Source of the DNA: Acidovorax sp. FHTAMBA
GTDB lineage: Bacteria; Pseudomonadota; Gammaproteobacteria; Burkholderiales; Burkholderiaceae_C
Assembly (NCBI RefSeq): GCF_038958875.1
Contig: NZ_CP152407.1
Location: 2,549,501 to 2,613,500 of the forward strand
DNA: 64,000 bases
Direction: 5' to 3'
Below the pieces are notes generated by a model. That model did not search any database and was not told where the DNA came from. It worked only from the letters and a program-made list of their open reading frames with translations. This document shows, one piece after another, positions 1 through 8,347 of the stretch. Numbering within the stretch: the first letter of the stretch is position 1; the number at the start of each line of letters is the position of its first letter. Position numbers and translations under genes: made by a program.

Positions 1-93
1 AGTGTGCGCCAGGCCCGTCCTGGCGATGCGCTGCGGGCCACCTTGGCCGATGGCGCAGTCGATGTGACGGTCACCCAGCCGCGGCTGCTGTGA
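1..93 (+). CDS. xseA: Exodeoxyribonuclease VII large subunit, C-terminal end (partial)
   Basis: Only the last 30 codons are in the window, read in frame from base 1 to the TGA at 91-93. They encode a tail containing GDALRATLADG and VDVTVTQ. This resembles the C-terminal OB-like tail of XseA proteins, where a G-x-x-L-x-x-x-L-x-D-G pattern precedes a short beta strand. XseA with XseB degrades single-stranded DNA in mismatch repair. Placing xseA just before sodB agrees with what I recall of Acidovorax-type genomes. The call rests on a short tail, so it is moderately sure. Confidence 0.6.
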   Translation, partial: SVRQARPGDALRATLADGAVDVTVTQPRLL

Positions 94-285
94 AGCCTTG
101 CTGAGGGCGCTCGTGTAGGACATGGCCGGTTTGTGGCCCTGGCCGCCGGTTTGGCGTGGCCCCGGGCTGCACATGTCATCTGATGTTCCTACAATGCCCC
201 CTCGCTCTGTGCCCGACTGCGTTGCTCAGGAAAGCAAGCGTTGCAGATGGCATCCCAGAATTTCTAACCACAAGGAAACACCACC

Positions 286-867
286 ATGGAACACACCCTT
301 CCCCCGCTGCCCTACGCCATTGACGCTCTGGCCCCGCACTACAGCCAGGAAACCCTGGAATACCATCATGGCAAGCACCACAACGCCTATGTGGTGAACC
401 TGAACAACCTGCAAAAGGGCACCGAATTCGAATCGATGACGCTCGAAGAGATCGTCAAGAAGTCGAGCGGCGGCATCTACAACAACGCTGCGCAGATCTG
501 GAACCACACCTTCTTCTGGAGCTGCATGGCCCCCCAGGGCGGCGGCGAGCCTTCCGGCGCGCTGGCTGCAGCCATCAACGCTAAGTGGGGCAGCTATGCC
601 GCCTTCAAGGAAGCGTTTGTGAAGTCGGCCGTGGGCAACTTCGGCTCGGGCTGGACCTGGCTGGTGAAGAAGGCCGACGGCAGCGTGGACATCGTCAACA
701 CCGGCGCCGCCGGCACGCCCCTGACCACCGCCGACAAGGCCCTGCTGACGGTGGACGTGTGGGAACACGCGTACTACATCGACTACCGCAACATGCGCCC
801 GAAGTTTGTCGAAACCTTCCTCGACAAGCTGGTGAACTGGAAGTTTGCCGAAGCCAACTTCGCCTGA
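286..867 (+). CDS. sodB: Iron superoxide dismutase SodB
   Basis: A 193-residue protein, the usual length for cytoplasmic Fe-type superoxide dismutase, which converts superoxide to oxygen and hydrogen peroxide. Metal ligands are visible: the first His in YHHGKHHNAYV (about residue 27), NHTFFW (about residue 75), and Asp and His in DVWEHAYYIDY (about residues 157-161). The FFWSCMAP and GGGEPSG stretches are Fe-type rather than Mn-type signatures. An AAGGAA ribosome site lies 8 bases before the ATG. A strong terminator follows at 921-948. It is probably monocistronic. There is no signal peptide. Confidence 0.97.
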   Translation: MEHTLPPLPYAIDALAPHYSQETLEYHHGKHHNAYVVNLNNLQKGTEFESMTLEEIVKKSSGGIYNNAAQIWNHTFFWSCMAPQGGGEPSGALAAAINAKWGSYAAFKEAFVKSAVGNFGSGWTWLVKKADGSVDIVNTGAAGTPLTTADKALLTVDVWEHAYYIDYRNMRPKFVETFLDKLVNWKFAEANFA

Positions 868-920
868 TACGCCCACGGCGGCCCGCCCTGCGCCTGTCTC
901 GGCAGGTCAGGCGGGCAGAC

Positions 921-948
921 AAAAAAACGGCCCTCGGGCCGTTTTTTT
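921..948 (+). terminator. Rho-independent terminator after sodB
   Basis: The stem AACGGCC / GGCCGTT with a short CTCG loop is followed by seven T residues. A run of A precedes the stem, so it could also work from the minus strand, terminating the DUF192 gene. Confidence 0.9.
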
Positions 949-962
949 AATGGAATTTATGT

Positions 963-1019
963 GTTTTTGAGGCTCTGGCGCTTGATAGGTAAGCGCGAGT
1001 AGCTATAAATATAGTAGCG
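963..1019 (-). repeat. Dispersed AGCTGC/AAGCGC repeat, copy 1
   Basis: On the minus strand this reads TATAGCTACTCGCGCTTACC, then a short spacer, then AAGCGCCAGAGCC. It matches the family also seen near 7.3, 10.65, 11.25, 20.6, 26.1, 39.1, 48.2 and 58.3 kb: a TAGCTGC-like box, a GCGCTTAT arm, a spacer, an AAGCGC arm, then AGAGGC. The two arms can pair into a small hairpin. Confidence 0.75.
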
Positions 1020-1051
1020 ATCCAGCGCCCAAAAGGCGTGTTGCTCCGGCA

Positions 1052-1543
1052 TCACTTGCGGCTGAAAAGCGCCCCGCCCAGCTTGGCGCCCGCCTTGATG
1101 TTCTTCTTCGCAAACCATCCCTGGTTCATCTCCAGCACATAGCGCACCGGCTTGGTTGAGCAGTGCGAATCCAGTGTCTGCGGCTTCATGTCGGCCAGGT
1201 TCACGATGGTGCCGTCGTCATCCACAAACGCTGCCGTGAGCGGCAGCAGCGTGTTCTTCATCCAGAAGCACTGCTGCGCGGGTTGCTCGAACACGAACAG
1301 CATGCCCTCGTGCTGAGGCATCTCCTTGCGGTGCATCAGCCCCGTCTGGCGTTCCTGGGGCGTGGCAGCCACCTGGGCGTCGATGCGGTGCATGCCGATG
1401 GTCAGCTCCGCGCGCTGCAGGTTCAACTGCGGCTGCTCCTGGGCCAGCGCCAGCGGGGCCTGTGCGGCCAGTGCTGCGCCCAGCAGGGCAATGGCCACGG
1501 CGCGGCGGGCTGAAGATCCGGAGGGCAGGGAAGAAGCGGTCAT
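1052..1543 (-). CDS. DUF192 family exported protein
   Basis: A 163-residue protein. Residues 1-34 form a signal peptide (basic SARRAVAIALLG, then a hydrophobic core ending near ALAQ). The remainder is a DUF192 domain with the characteristic RQTGLMHRKEMP, FVFEQPAQQCFWMKNTLLPL, NLADMKPQ and VRYVLEMNQGWFAKK segments. The biochemical function of DUF192 is unknown. I chose the start giving MTASSLPSG; an in-frame start 42 codons upstream would add a long non-conserved region before the signal peptide and is rejected. It is convergent with sodB. Confidence 0.85.
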   Translation of the reverse strand: MTASSLPSGSSARRAVAIALLGAALAAQAPLALAQEQPQLNLQRAELTIGMHRIDAQVAATPQERQTGLMHRKEMPQHEGMLFVFEQPAQQCFWMKNTLLPLTAAFVDDDGTIVNLADMKPQTLDSHCSTKPVRYVLEMNQGWFAKKNIKAGAKLGGALFSRK

Positions 1544-1871
1544 GGCATGGCTTTCAGGGCAAAGGGCAAGGCGGCAGGTTGCCACAACGTGGCGAGCTGG
1601 CAGAAAAAAGGCGCGGTCACACGCTCTGTCAGCCGGCGATTTTGATGCAATGCGCAGACCGGCGCACAAGGCCGCGCAAAGCGTGGGCGTTGTTCATCGC
1701 GGGCAGCAGCAATCAGCGCACGGTGGGGGGCGTGCTGTGGCGCGGTGGCGCCACGACGGTGCCGGGGGCGGACAGCCTGGGCCCCTGATTTTTTGTCATT
1801 AGAATGGCTCGGCCTATCCCTTTCCAGCCCATCTGCCGGACGTGCTTCGGCTTCCACAGGAGACCCCTTCC

Positions 1872-3131
1872 ATGACCACCTACCAGCACATCAAGGTGCC
1901 TGCCGAAGGCCAGAAAATCACGGTCAATGCCGACATGTCGCTGAATGTGCCCGACCAGCCCATCATCCCCTTCATCGAGGGTGACGGCACGGGCCTCGAC
2001 ATCACGCCCGTGATGATCAAGGTGGTGGACGCCGCCGTGGCCAAGGCTTATGGCGGCGCCAAGAAGATCCACTGGATGGAGGTGTACGCGGGCGAGAAAT
2101 CGACCAAGGTGTATGGCCCCGACGTGTGGCTGCCCGAAGAAACCTTGGCAGTGCTGCGCGAGTACGTGGTGTCCATCAAGGGCCCGCTGACCACGCCGGT
2201 GGGCGGCGGCATCCGTTCGCTGAACGTGGCACTGCGCCAGGAGCTGGACCTGTACGTCTGTCTGCGCCCCGTGCAGTATTTCAAGGGCGTGCCATCGCCG
2301 CTGAAAGAGCCCGAAAAGACCAACATGGTGATCTTCCGCGAGAACTCGGAAGACATCTACGCCGGCATCGAATTCGAGGCCGAGTCGGACAAGGCCAAAA
2401 AGATCATCAAGTTCCTGCAGGACGAGATGGGCGTCAAGAAGATCCGCTTTCCCAATACCTCGGGCATCGGCGTCAAGCCGGTGTCGCGCGAGGGCACCGA
2501 GCGCCTGGTGCGCAAGGCTATCCAGTACGCCATCGACAACGACAAGCCCAGCGTGACCATCGTGCACAAGGGCAACATCATGAAGTACACCGAAGGCGGT
2601 TTTCGCGACTGGGCCTACGCGCTGGCCCAGAAGGAGTTTGGTGCGCAGCTGATCGACGGCGGCCCCTGGTGCAAGTTCAAGAGCCCCAAGTCGGGCAAGG
2701 ACATCACCATCAAGGACAGCATCGCCGATGCCTTCCTGCAGCAGATCCTGCTGCGCCCGGCCGAATACTCGGTGGTTGCCACCTTGAACCTGAACGGCGA
2801 CTACATCTCCGACGCTCTGGCCGCGCAGGTGGGCGGCATCGGTATCGCCCCTGGCGCCAACATGTCCGATTCGGTGGCGTGTTTTGAAGCCACCCACGGC
2901 ACGGCGCCCAAGTACGCGGGCAAGGACTACGTGAACCCCGGCTCCGAGATCCTGTCGGCCGAAATGATGCTGCGCCACATGGGCTGGACGGCGGCGGCAG
3001 ACCTGATCATCAGCTCGCTGGAAAAGTCCATTGCCTCCAAGAAGGTCACCTACGACTTTGCTCGCCTGATGGATGGCGCGACCCAGGTGAGCTGCTCGGG
3101 GTTCGGGCAGGTCATGATCGAAAACATGTAA
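1872..3131 (+). CDS. icd: NADP-dependent isocitrate dehydrogenase
   Basis: A 419-residue monomer-type length matching E. coli Icd. It oxidises isocitrate to 2-oxoglutarate and CO2 in the TCA cycle, reducing NADP. Visible motifs: PFIEGDGTG near the N-terminus, GGGIRSLNVALRQELDLYVC containing the serine that AceK phosphorylates in enteric bacteria, FPNTSGIGVKPVSREG, NGDYISDALAAQVGG, and the cofactor region THGTAPKYAGKDYVNPGS. The start at MTTYQHI is supported by AGGAGA 6 bases upstream; ten extra in-frame codons upstream are not conserved. A terminator follows at 3178-3213. Confidence 0.97.
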   Translation: MTTYQHIKVPAEGQKITVNADMSLNVPDQPIIPFIEGDGTGLDITPVMIKVVDAAVAKAYGGAKKIHWMEVYAGEKSTKVYGPDVWLPEETLAVLREYVVSIKGPLTTPVGGGIRSLNVALRQELDLYVCLRPVQYFKGVPSPLKEPEKTNMVIFRENSEDIYAGIEFEAESDKAKKIIKFLQDEMGVKKIRFPNTSGIGVKPVSREGTERLVRKAIQYAIDNDKPSVTIVHKGNIMKYTEGGFRDWAYALAQKEFGAQLIDGGPWCKFKSPKSGKDITIKDSIADAFLQQILLRPAEYSVVATLNLNGDYISDALAAQVGGIGIAPGANMSDSVACFEATHGTAPKYAGKDYVNPGSEILSAEMMLRHMGWTAAADLIISSLEKSIASKKVTYDFARLMDGATQVSCSGFGQVMIENM

Positions 3132-3177
3132 GCGCCCCTGGCGTCGCGGCGCGCTGGCGCTGCCGGGCCGGGTGTGA

Positions 3178-3213
3178 AGCCCCTGTTCCTGTGGAGGGAG
3201 CAGGGGCTTTTTG
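3178..3213 (+). terminator. Terminator after icd
   Basis: The arms GCCCCTG and CAGGGGC flank a loop of about 15 bases and are followed by TTTTT. Confidence 0.75.
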
Positions 3214-3352
3214 CTGCCGCCCGGCGCTGGCGACTTGACGGTTGTCAACCCTCAGCCTTCCCGCCTAAGATGGACCCGCCGCTCCCCGGGCCGCCATGGC
3301 ACGGGTTGCCAGATGCCCCGGGTTTGTAATGCCCGGAGCGGCACTTGCACCT

Positions 3353-6300
3353 ATGACGGAACCCCCCCTGCGCCGTGTGGCCGAGCCTGAGGCCACGAAC
3401 CGCCGCTTTGCTGCGCTGGCCGCGCTCAGCCTGCAGGTGGCCGCAGAGCGCGAGCCGCAGGCGATGCTGTCGCGCGTGTGCAGCGGCGCACTGACGCTGG
3501 CAGGGGCGCAATTTGCCGTGGTGTGTGTGCAGGGCGCTCACGGCGGGCGTGCCATCACCTGCATGGCCGGGCTGAACTCTCCCGCCGGGGGCGGGCCTGA
3601 AACGACCCACATGGCGCCCCACATGGCGCCCCACATTTCCCACGGCCTGCTGGGGCGTGTGCGGGCAGAACGCCAGCCGCAGCGGGTGGTGTGCACGGGC
3701 GGCGATCCGTGTGACGTGGGCCTGCCCCCCGGCTACCCGCCGCTTTATTCAGCGCTGGTGGTGCCGGTGGCTTCGCAGGCCACGGGCCATGGCTGGATCT
3801 GCCTGGGCAACAAGGCCGGGGCGGAGGCTTTCAGCGCCGAAGACGAAGAAGTGGTGGCGCTGCTGGGCGCCCACGCAGGGCGCCTTTTTGAACACGCCGA
3901 CCTGTGCCTGCAGGCCCAGCAGCGGGCCGAGCAGCTGCAGAACCAGGTGCACGACCACCAGCAGACGCTGGATGCGCAGTGTGCCAGCCTGGCGCGGCTG
4001 CGCCGTGCCCAGGCGCTGGCCAAGATCACGCACGTGATCAGCCGGCACGACGGCAGCTTTGAAAGCTGGCTCGACACCCTGCCGGGCATGCTGGGGCTGG
4101 TGCCCGCGGCCATGCCCCAGTCGGCACGCGACTGGCTGGCGCTGGTGCACCCGGACGATCGCACCCGGTTTCGCCAGCATGCCCTGCAGGCCGCCTGGCA
4201 CGGCGCCCGCATGGACTTCACCTACCGCATCCTGCGCTCGGACGGCGAGTACCTGCACCTGCGGCAGGTGATGGAGCCGCTGGAGGAAGCCATGGGCCGC
4301 GGCGAGCAGGGCCGCTGGTTCAACACCATCCAGGACGTCACCACGGAAAAGCGTGCGGAAGAAGAGCTCCACGAGAGCGACCGCCGCTTCAACGACATGC
4401 TCGACAAGGTCGAGATGATCTCCATGATGCTCGACTGCGAAGGCCGCATCACCTACTGCAACGACTACCTGCTGCGGATCACCGGCTGGCAGCGTGAAGA
4501 AGTCTCCGGGCGCAACTGGTTCGAGCTGTTTGTGCCGCCCGAAATGGCCCATGTGCGCGGCGTGTTTGCCGATCTCGTGGCCGACAGGCCTTCGGCCTGG
4601 CATTTTGACAACGAGATCCTCACCCGCTCGGGCGGGCGGCGCCTGGTGCACTGGAACAACACCGTGCTGCGGTCCGTGGGCGGGCAGGTGACCGGCGTGG
4701 CCAGCCTGGGCGAAGACATCACCGAAAGGCGCGATGCTGAGCGCAAGATCAAGCGGCTCAACCGCGTGTACGCCATGCTCAGCGGCATCAACACGCTGAT
4801 CGTGCGCGTGCGCCAGCGCGACGAGCTCTTCAAGGAGTCGTGCCGGGTGGCGGTGGAGCATGGTCAGTTCAGGATGGCATGGATCGGCCGGGTGGACCGT
4901 GGCCTGGGGCGGGTGGTGCCGGTGGCGCTGTACGGCGCGGGCGCCGAATTTCTCATGCACATCCAGGACCACCTGCAACTGCATGCCCAGCCCACCCCGG
5001 GCGAGAGCCTGAGTGCGGATGTGGTGCGCACGGCACGCCCCGTGGTGAGCGACGACATCCAGCGCGACGCGCGCATCCTGCTGCCGCAGTACCTGGGCGC
5101 GCAGGGCGTGGCGTCCATGGCCGTGTTGCCTCTGCTGGTGGCGCATGAAGTGGTGGGCGTGATGGCCCTGTTTGCCGACGAGGTGGGCTTTTTTGACGAC
5201 GCCGAGATGCGGCTGTTGATGGAGCTGGCCGGGGACATCGGCTTTGCGCTGGACCACCTGGGTAAGGAAGAACGGCTGCGCTACCTCGCGTACTACGACG
5301 AAATCACCGGCCTGCCCAACCACACGCTGTTTCTGGAGCGCAGTGGCCAGCACCTGCGCACCCGCGAGGGCGCCAAGGCCTTGCAAGCCATTGCGCTGCT
5401 GGACATCAGCCGGTTTCGCATCGTCAACGACACCCTGGGCCGCCAGGTGGGGGACGAGCTGCTGCGGCAGGTGGCGCAGCGGCTGCAGCAGGCGGCAGGC
5501 GATGCCTGGGACGTGGCGCGCATCGGCGTCAACAGCTTTGGTGTGGCCGTGACCGAAGCACGCGACGCGGGCGCGGTGGCCCTGGCGGTCGACCACCTTC
5601 TGCGCGCGTGTTTTGACGCCCCCTTTGCGCTGGGCGGCACCGAGCTGCGCATGGCCGCCAAGGCCGGGGTGGCGCTGTACCCCATGGATGGGGCCGATGC
5701 AGAAGCGCTGCTGCGCAACGCCGAAGCCGCCGTGAACAAGGCCAAGGCCTCGGCAGACACCCTGCTGTTCTACACATCGGAGATGAACACCCGCGTGGCC
5801 GAGGCGCTGAGCCTGGAAGGCCGCCTGCGCGACGCCCTGGAGAGGCACCAGTTCGTGCTGCACTACCAGCCCAAGCTGCACCTGCCCACCGGCACCCTCT
5901 CGGGCGCCGAAGCCCTCATCCGGTGGCACGACCCCGAGCGGGGCCTGGTGGCGCCCGCGCTCTTCATCCCCATCCTGGAGGAAACCGGCCTCATCTACGA
6001 CGTGGGCCGCTGGGCCCTGCGGCAGGCGCTTGCCGACAACCTGCGCTGGCGCCAGGCTGGCTTTGCGCCCCTGCGCGTGGCCGTGAACGTCTCATCGCTG
6101 CAACTGCTGCACCGGGGCTTCATCGCCGAGGTGGCCGACGCCGTGGCCCACGACGCCCACGCCGCCGCCGGGCTGGAGCTGGAGATCACCGAAAGCATGG
6201 TGATGGGCGACGTAGACCACAGCACCCGCAGCCTGTGCGCCCTGCGCCAGATGGGCATCACCATCGCCATCGACGACTTCGGCACCGGGTTTTCATCGCT

Positions 6301-6589
6301 GAGCTACCTGGCCCGGCTACCGGTGGACACCCTCAAGATCGACCGCTCCTTCATCCTGGCCATGAACACGGGCCCCCAGGGGCGCGCACTGGTGTCCACC
6401 ATCATCAACCTGGGGCATTCGCTGGGCCTCAAGGTGGTGGCCGAAGGCGTGGAAACTGCAGACCACTCGCGCATGCTGGCCCTGCTGGGCTGCGACGAGA
6501 TCCAGGGCTACCTGCTGAGCAAACCCTTGCCGGCAGACGAATTTGAAGCGCGGTTTCTGCAAGGCCCTGGCGGGGCGCCGGCTTCCTGA
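3353..6589 (+). CDS. GAF-PAS-PAS-GAF-GGDEF(degenerate)-EAL c-di-GMP phosphodiesterase
   Basis: A soluble protein of 1078 residues. Order: GAF domain (about 20-185), coiled coil (about 190-225), PAS with PAC (about 230-335, ending DVTTEKRAEEEL), second PAS (about 345-460, ending GEDITERRDAER), second GAF (about 470-620), GGDEF-fold domain (about 640-800) and EAL domain (about 815-1070). The GGDEF motif is replaced by GVNSF near residue 724, so cyclase activity is unlikely. The EAL domain keeps EALIRW, NVSSLQ, EITES, DDFGTG, LKIDRSF and AEGVET, so phosphodiesterase activity is expected. Starts at 3296 or 3329 are possible; 3353 has a GGAG upstream. Repeated ACATGGCGCCCC units near 3610 encode a short HMAP repeat. 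Confidence 0.9.
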   Translation: MTEPPLRRVAEPEATNRRFAALAALSLQVAAEREPQAMLSRVCSGALTLAGAQFAVVCVQGAHGGRAITCMAGLNSPAGGGPETTHMAPHMAPHISHGLLGRVRAERQPQRVVCTGGDPCDVGLPPGYPPLYSALVVPVASQATGHGWICLGNKAGAEAFSAEDEEVVALLGAHAGRLFEHADLCLQAQQRAEQLQNQVHDHQQTLDAQCASLARLRRAQALAKITHVISRHDGSFESWLDTLPGMLGLVPAAMPQSARDWLALVHPDDRTRFRQHALQAAWHGARMDFTYRILRSDGEYLHLRQVMEPLEEAMGRGEQGRWFNTIQDVTTEKRAEEELHESDRRFNDMLDKVEMISMMLDCEGRITYCNDYLLRITGWQREEVSGRNWFELFVPPEMAHVRGVFADLVADRPSAWHFDNEILTRSGGRRLVHWNNTVLRSVGGQVTGVASLGEDITERRDAERKIKRLNRVYAMLSGINTLIVRVRQRDELFKESCRVAVEHGQFRMAWIGRVDRGLGRVVPVALYGAGAEFLMHIQDHLQLHAQPTPGESLSADVVRTARPVVSDDIQRDARILLPQYLGAQGVASMAVLPLLVAHEVVGVMALFADEVGFFDDAEMRLLMELAGDIGFALDHLGKEERLRYLAYYDEITGLPNHTLFLERSGQHLRTREGAKALQAIALLDISRFRIVNDTLGRQVGDELLRQVAQRLQQAAGDAWDVARIGVNSFGVAVTEARDAGAVALAVDHLLRACFDAPFALGGTELRMAAKAGVALYPMDGADAEALLRNAEAAVNKAKASADTLLFYTSEMNTRVAEALSLEGRLRDALERHQFVLHYQPKLHLPTGTLSGAEALIRWHDPERGLVAPALFIPILEETGLIYDVGRWALRQALADNLRWRQAGFAPLRVAVNVSSLQLLHRGFIAEVADAVAHDAHAAAGLELEITESMVMGDVDHSTRSLCALRQMGITIAIDDFGTGFSSLSYLARLPVDTLKIDRSFILAMNTGPQGRALVSTIINLGHSLGLKVVAEGVETADHSRMLALLGCDEIQGYLLSKPLPADEFEARFLQGPGGAPAS

Positions 6590-6730
6590 GCGCCACAGGG
6601 TCACAGACACATGGGCACCTACGCAAATACGCCCATACGCCCATACGGGCACACGGCGAGGGGTTTTGGCGCTGCGCCTATGCTGTGCGGGCAGGCCACT
6701 TCTGCACCGTTTCACACCATCCCGCTTGCC

Positions 6731-7273
6731 ATGGGCACTCCACACCGCCACCACATCCCTCCCGCCGATCCCGGCCTACCCACGCGCCGCCTCATGCGGG
6801 TAGGCACCCTGGGCATCCTCGCGTTCTGGCTGGTGGTGATGGCCGTGTTGTACTTTGCCATGCAGTACACCCTTGAGCCCAAGGGCGCCACCGTCACGGC
6901 CGAAGGCGCGGTGGTGATCCCCCGCCACCACGACGGCCACTTTCGTGTGGCGGGCAGCGTCAACGGCGTGCCGGTGATGTTTCTGGTGGACACGGGCGCC
7001 AGCCTGGTGGGCGTGACCGACACCCTGGCCCGCCAGGCGGGCCTGCAAGGCGGCGACCCCATCACCTTCCAGACCGCCAACGGCCTGCGCGAAGGGCGGG
7101 TGATTGCCTCCGACTCGGTCACCGTGCGGTCGCTGGCGGTGTCTGGCCTGCGGGTGGGCACCGGCTACACCGGCCGCAGCGACGACGACGCCTTGCTGGG
7201 CCAGAACTTTCTGCGCCACTTTGATGTGGAGATGGGGCGGGACCGCATGGTGCTGCGGCCCCGGGGCAGTTGA
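6731..7273 (+). CDS. Membrane-anchored retropepsin-like aspartic protease
   Basis: A 180-residue protein with one N-terminal membrane segment (LGILAFWLVVMAVLYFAM, about residues 25-43) and a periplasmic single-lobe aspartic protease domain. Visible are the active-site motif FLVDTGASLVG and the matching LLGQNFLRHFDVEM strand. This fits the bacterial clan AA, TIGR02281-type family; such proteins act as dimers like retroviral proteases. The substrate is unknown. No clear ribosome site supports the chosen start; starts at 6611 or 6794 are possible. It is followed by a dispersed repeat and then the cassette island. Confidence 0.85.
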   Translation: MGTPHRHHIPPADPGLPTRRLMRVGTLGILAFWLVVMAVLYFAMQYTLEPKGATVTAEGAVVIPRHHDGHFRVAGSVNGVPVMFLVDTGASLVGVTDTLARQAGLQGGDPITFQTANGLREGRVIASDSVTVRSLAVSGLRVGTGYTGRSDDDALLGQNFLRHFDVEMGRDRMVLRPRGS

Positions 7274-7278
7274 TGTGG

Positions 7279-7338
7279 ATTGCTATGTTTGTGATAGCTG
7301 CTGGCGCATGATCGATAAGCGCTAGCGCCACTTTTTGT
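7279..7338 (+). repeat. Dispersed AGCTGC/AAGCGC repeat, copy 2
   Basis: It reads GTGATAGCTGCTGGCGCATG, a short spacer, then ATAAGCGCTAGCGCCA. It sits directly after the protease gene and marks the last normal chromosomal sequence before the cassette island. Confidence 0.8.
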
Positions 7339-7660
7339 TATATTTTTGACATGTGCGGCTCGCGAGGGGGTAGTTTGGGGCCCTGAGCCGACGGTGGGCA
7401 TCCCGTTCCCAATGCAGCCATTGATTCAAGACGGATCGGTCTGCACCCACAGCGCGCAGTCTGCTGCCCCAATCCGGTCTGCGGGGCACGCTATAGTTTG
7501 TTGCCTTGAGGCTTGCCGGGTTTCACGGAATTTTTATACCTGGATATTTGAGCAGGCACCTGCTGGCAAACCCATGCTGCAAGCCACTTTCAGGAGGAAT
7601 TTGTGTCCAGAATATCCTGCAAGATCCAGTTTATCCCGCAGGGTTTGCGGTTTAAATTAC
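7339..7660. other. Intergenic leader upstream of the gene cassette; no gene
   Basis: About 320 bases without a convincing gene. It becomes AT-richer towards the cassette. Two imperfect inverted arms, GGCAAACCCATGC (from 7565) and GCAGGGTTTGCGG (ending 7650), lie about 65 bases apart and end 10 bases before GTTAGGC. This is where an attI site or an earlier attC would sit, but I see no integrase gene and no clean attI boxes. It is described as a possible recombination-site remnant only. Confidence 0.4.
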
Positions 7661-7667
7661 GTTAGGC
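7661..7667 (+). other. Integron core site GTTAGGC (left cassette boundary)
   Basis: GTTAGGC fits the consensus core GTTRRRY at which integron recombination occurs between G and T. It lies 10 bases before the cassette gene start, the usual spacing for gene cassettes. A 7-base match alone would be weak; the matching attC at 8206-8275 makes it credible. Confidence 0.6.
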
Positions 7668-7677
7668 GTCAACAGAG

Positions 7678-8211
7678 ATGCCCTCGCACCCCCTCTACAC
7701 CGTTGCGTATCTCGAAGTTCCTGAGAACCAGATGAACTGGATTCAGGAGTTCCGACGCGAGCACGATCCGCACTACACGGTAGTCGATCCTCACTTCACG
7801 CTGGTTTTCGGCGTTCGGGATGTCGAGCAAGCTGCCTATCTAGACCACATCGCTACCGTTGCAAGGGACACGAAGCCGATCTCGTTTCACTGCAAGTACG
7901 CAATGCTTGGGGCGGACGATAGTGATGACACAGCGTATGTGTTCCTCGTTCCAGATGATGGAAGCGCCGACATATCGATGCTCCACGACAAGCTCTATCG
8001 GGGTCTGCTAGAGCCGTTCCATCGGCTTGAGTTTCCGTACATCCCGCACATCACCGTTGCAAGCATGAAGGACTTCAAGCGGGCCAAGCGGCTGTGCGAT
8101 GACTTGAACAGTCGTGGCGTTCATGTTCAAGGGCGGATTGTTTCGATCGCAACTGGCGCACTCAGAGACGGAAAGCTCAGCCATGTGCAGGCGTTCGAAC
8201 TTGCCGCCTAA
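7678..8211 (+). CDS. 2H phosphoesterase / 2'-5' RNA ligase-like cassette gene
   Basis: A 177-residue protein with the two H-x-T-h motifs of the 2H superfamily: HFTLV at His39 and HITVA at His124. Members cleave or form 2',3'-cyclic phosphates or 2'-5' linkages in RNA or nucleotides; the substrate here is not evident. No signal or membrane segment. Base composition is clearly lower in GC than its neighbours and codon choice differs (GTA, CTA, CGA used). The gene is enclosed by GTTAGGC and a complete attC, and its TAA stop lies inside the attC R'' box (GCCTAAC), as in integron cassettes. Ribosome site is weak, also usual for cassettes. Confidence 0.85.
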   Translation: MPSHPLYTVAYLEVPENQMNWIQEFRREHDPHYTVVDPHFTLVFGVRDVEQAAYLDHIATVARDTKPISFHCKYAMLGADDSDDTAYVFLVPDDGSADISMLHDKLYRGLLEPFHRLEFPYIPHITVASMKDFKRAKRLCDDLNSRGVHVQGRIVSIATGALRDGKLSHVQAFELAA

Positions 8212-8275
8212 CCCCTCCATCGAGCGGACAGCCACCGGCAAGCCGGTGTCTGCCGCTCATGTCGAACGTTGAGCG
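8206..8275 (+). other. attC recombination site of a gene cassette
   Basis: A 70-bp imperfect palindrome. It starts with GCCTAAC (fits RYYYAAC) and ends with GTTGAGC (fits GTTRRRY). Inner arms GAGCGG and CCGCTC pair, and the centre CACCGGC-AA-GCCGGTG is a perfect hairpin. Extra bases in one arm give the asymmetry typical of folded attC. This architecture is diagnostic for an integron cassette end. Confidence 0.85.
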
Positions 8276-8347
8276 TCTGCTGTCACGTTCCATCACCGGC
8301 GTCTCGGCCGCCAGATTGATTGCCCATACCCGTCAGCCCCCAAAACG
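8276..8347. other. 72-bp segment between attC and duplicated mmsB end
   Basis: No gene. It is either the start of a lost next cassette or ancestral flanking DNA. It contains no core site or repeat that I recognise. Confidence 0.4.

Noticed and set aside
1544..1669. Longer start of the DUF192 gene
   Set aside because: The extra 42 residues precede a complete signal peptide and are not conserved in type.
7279..7338. Considered as an attC site
   Set aside because: It has a hairpin but lacks the RYYYAAC and GTTRRRY end boxes and belongs to the dispersed repeat family.
7346..7735. 129-codon frame spanning the left cassette boundary
   Set aside because: It runs over the GTTAGGC site into the cassette gene in another frame and has no recognisable domain.
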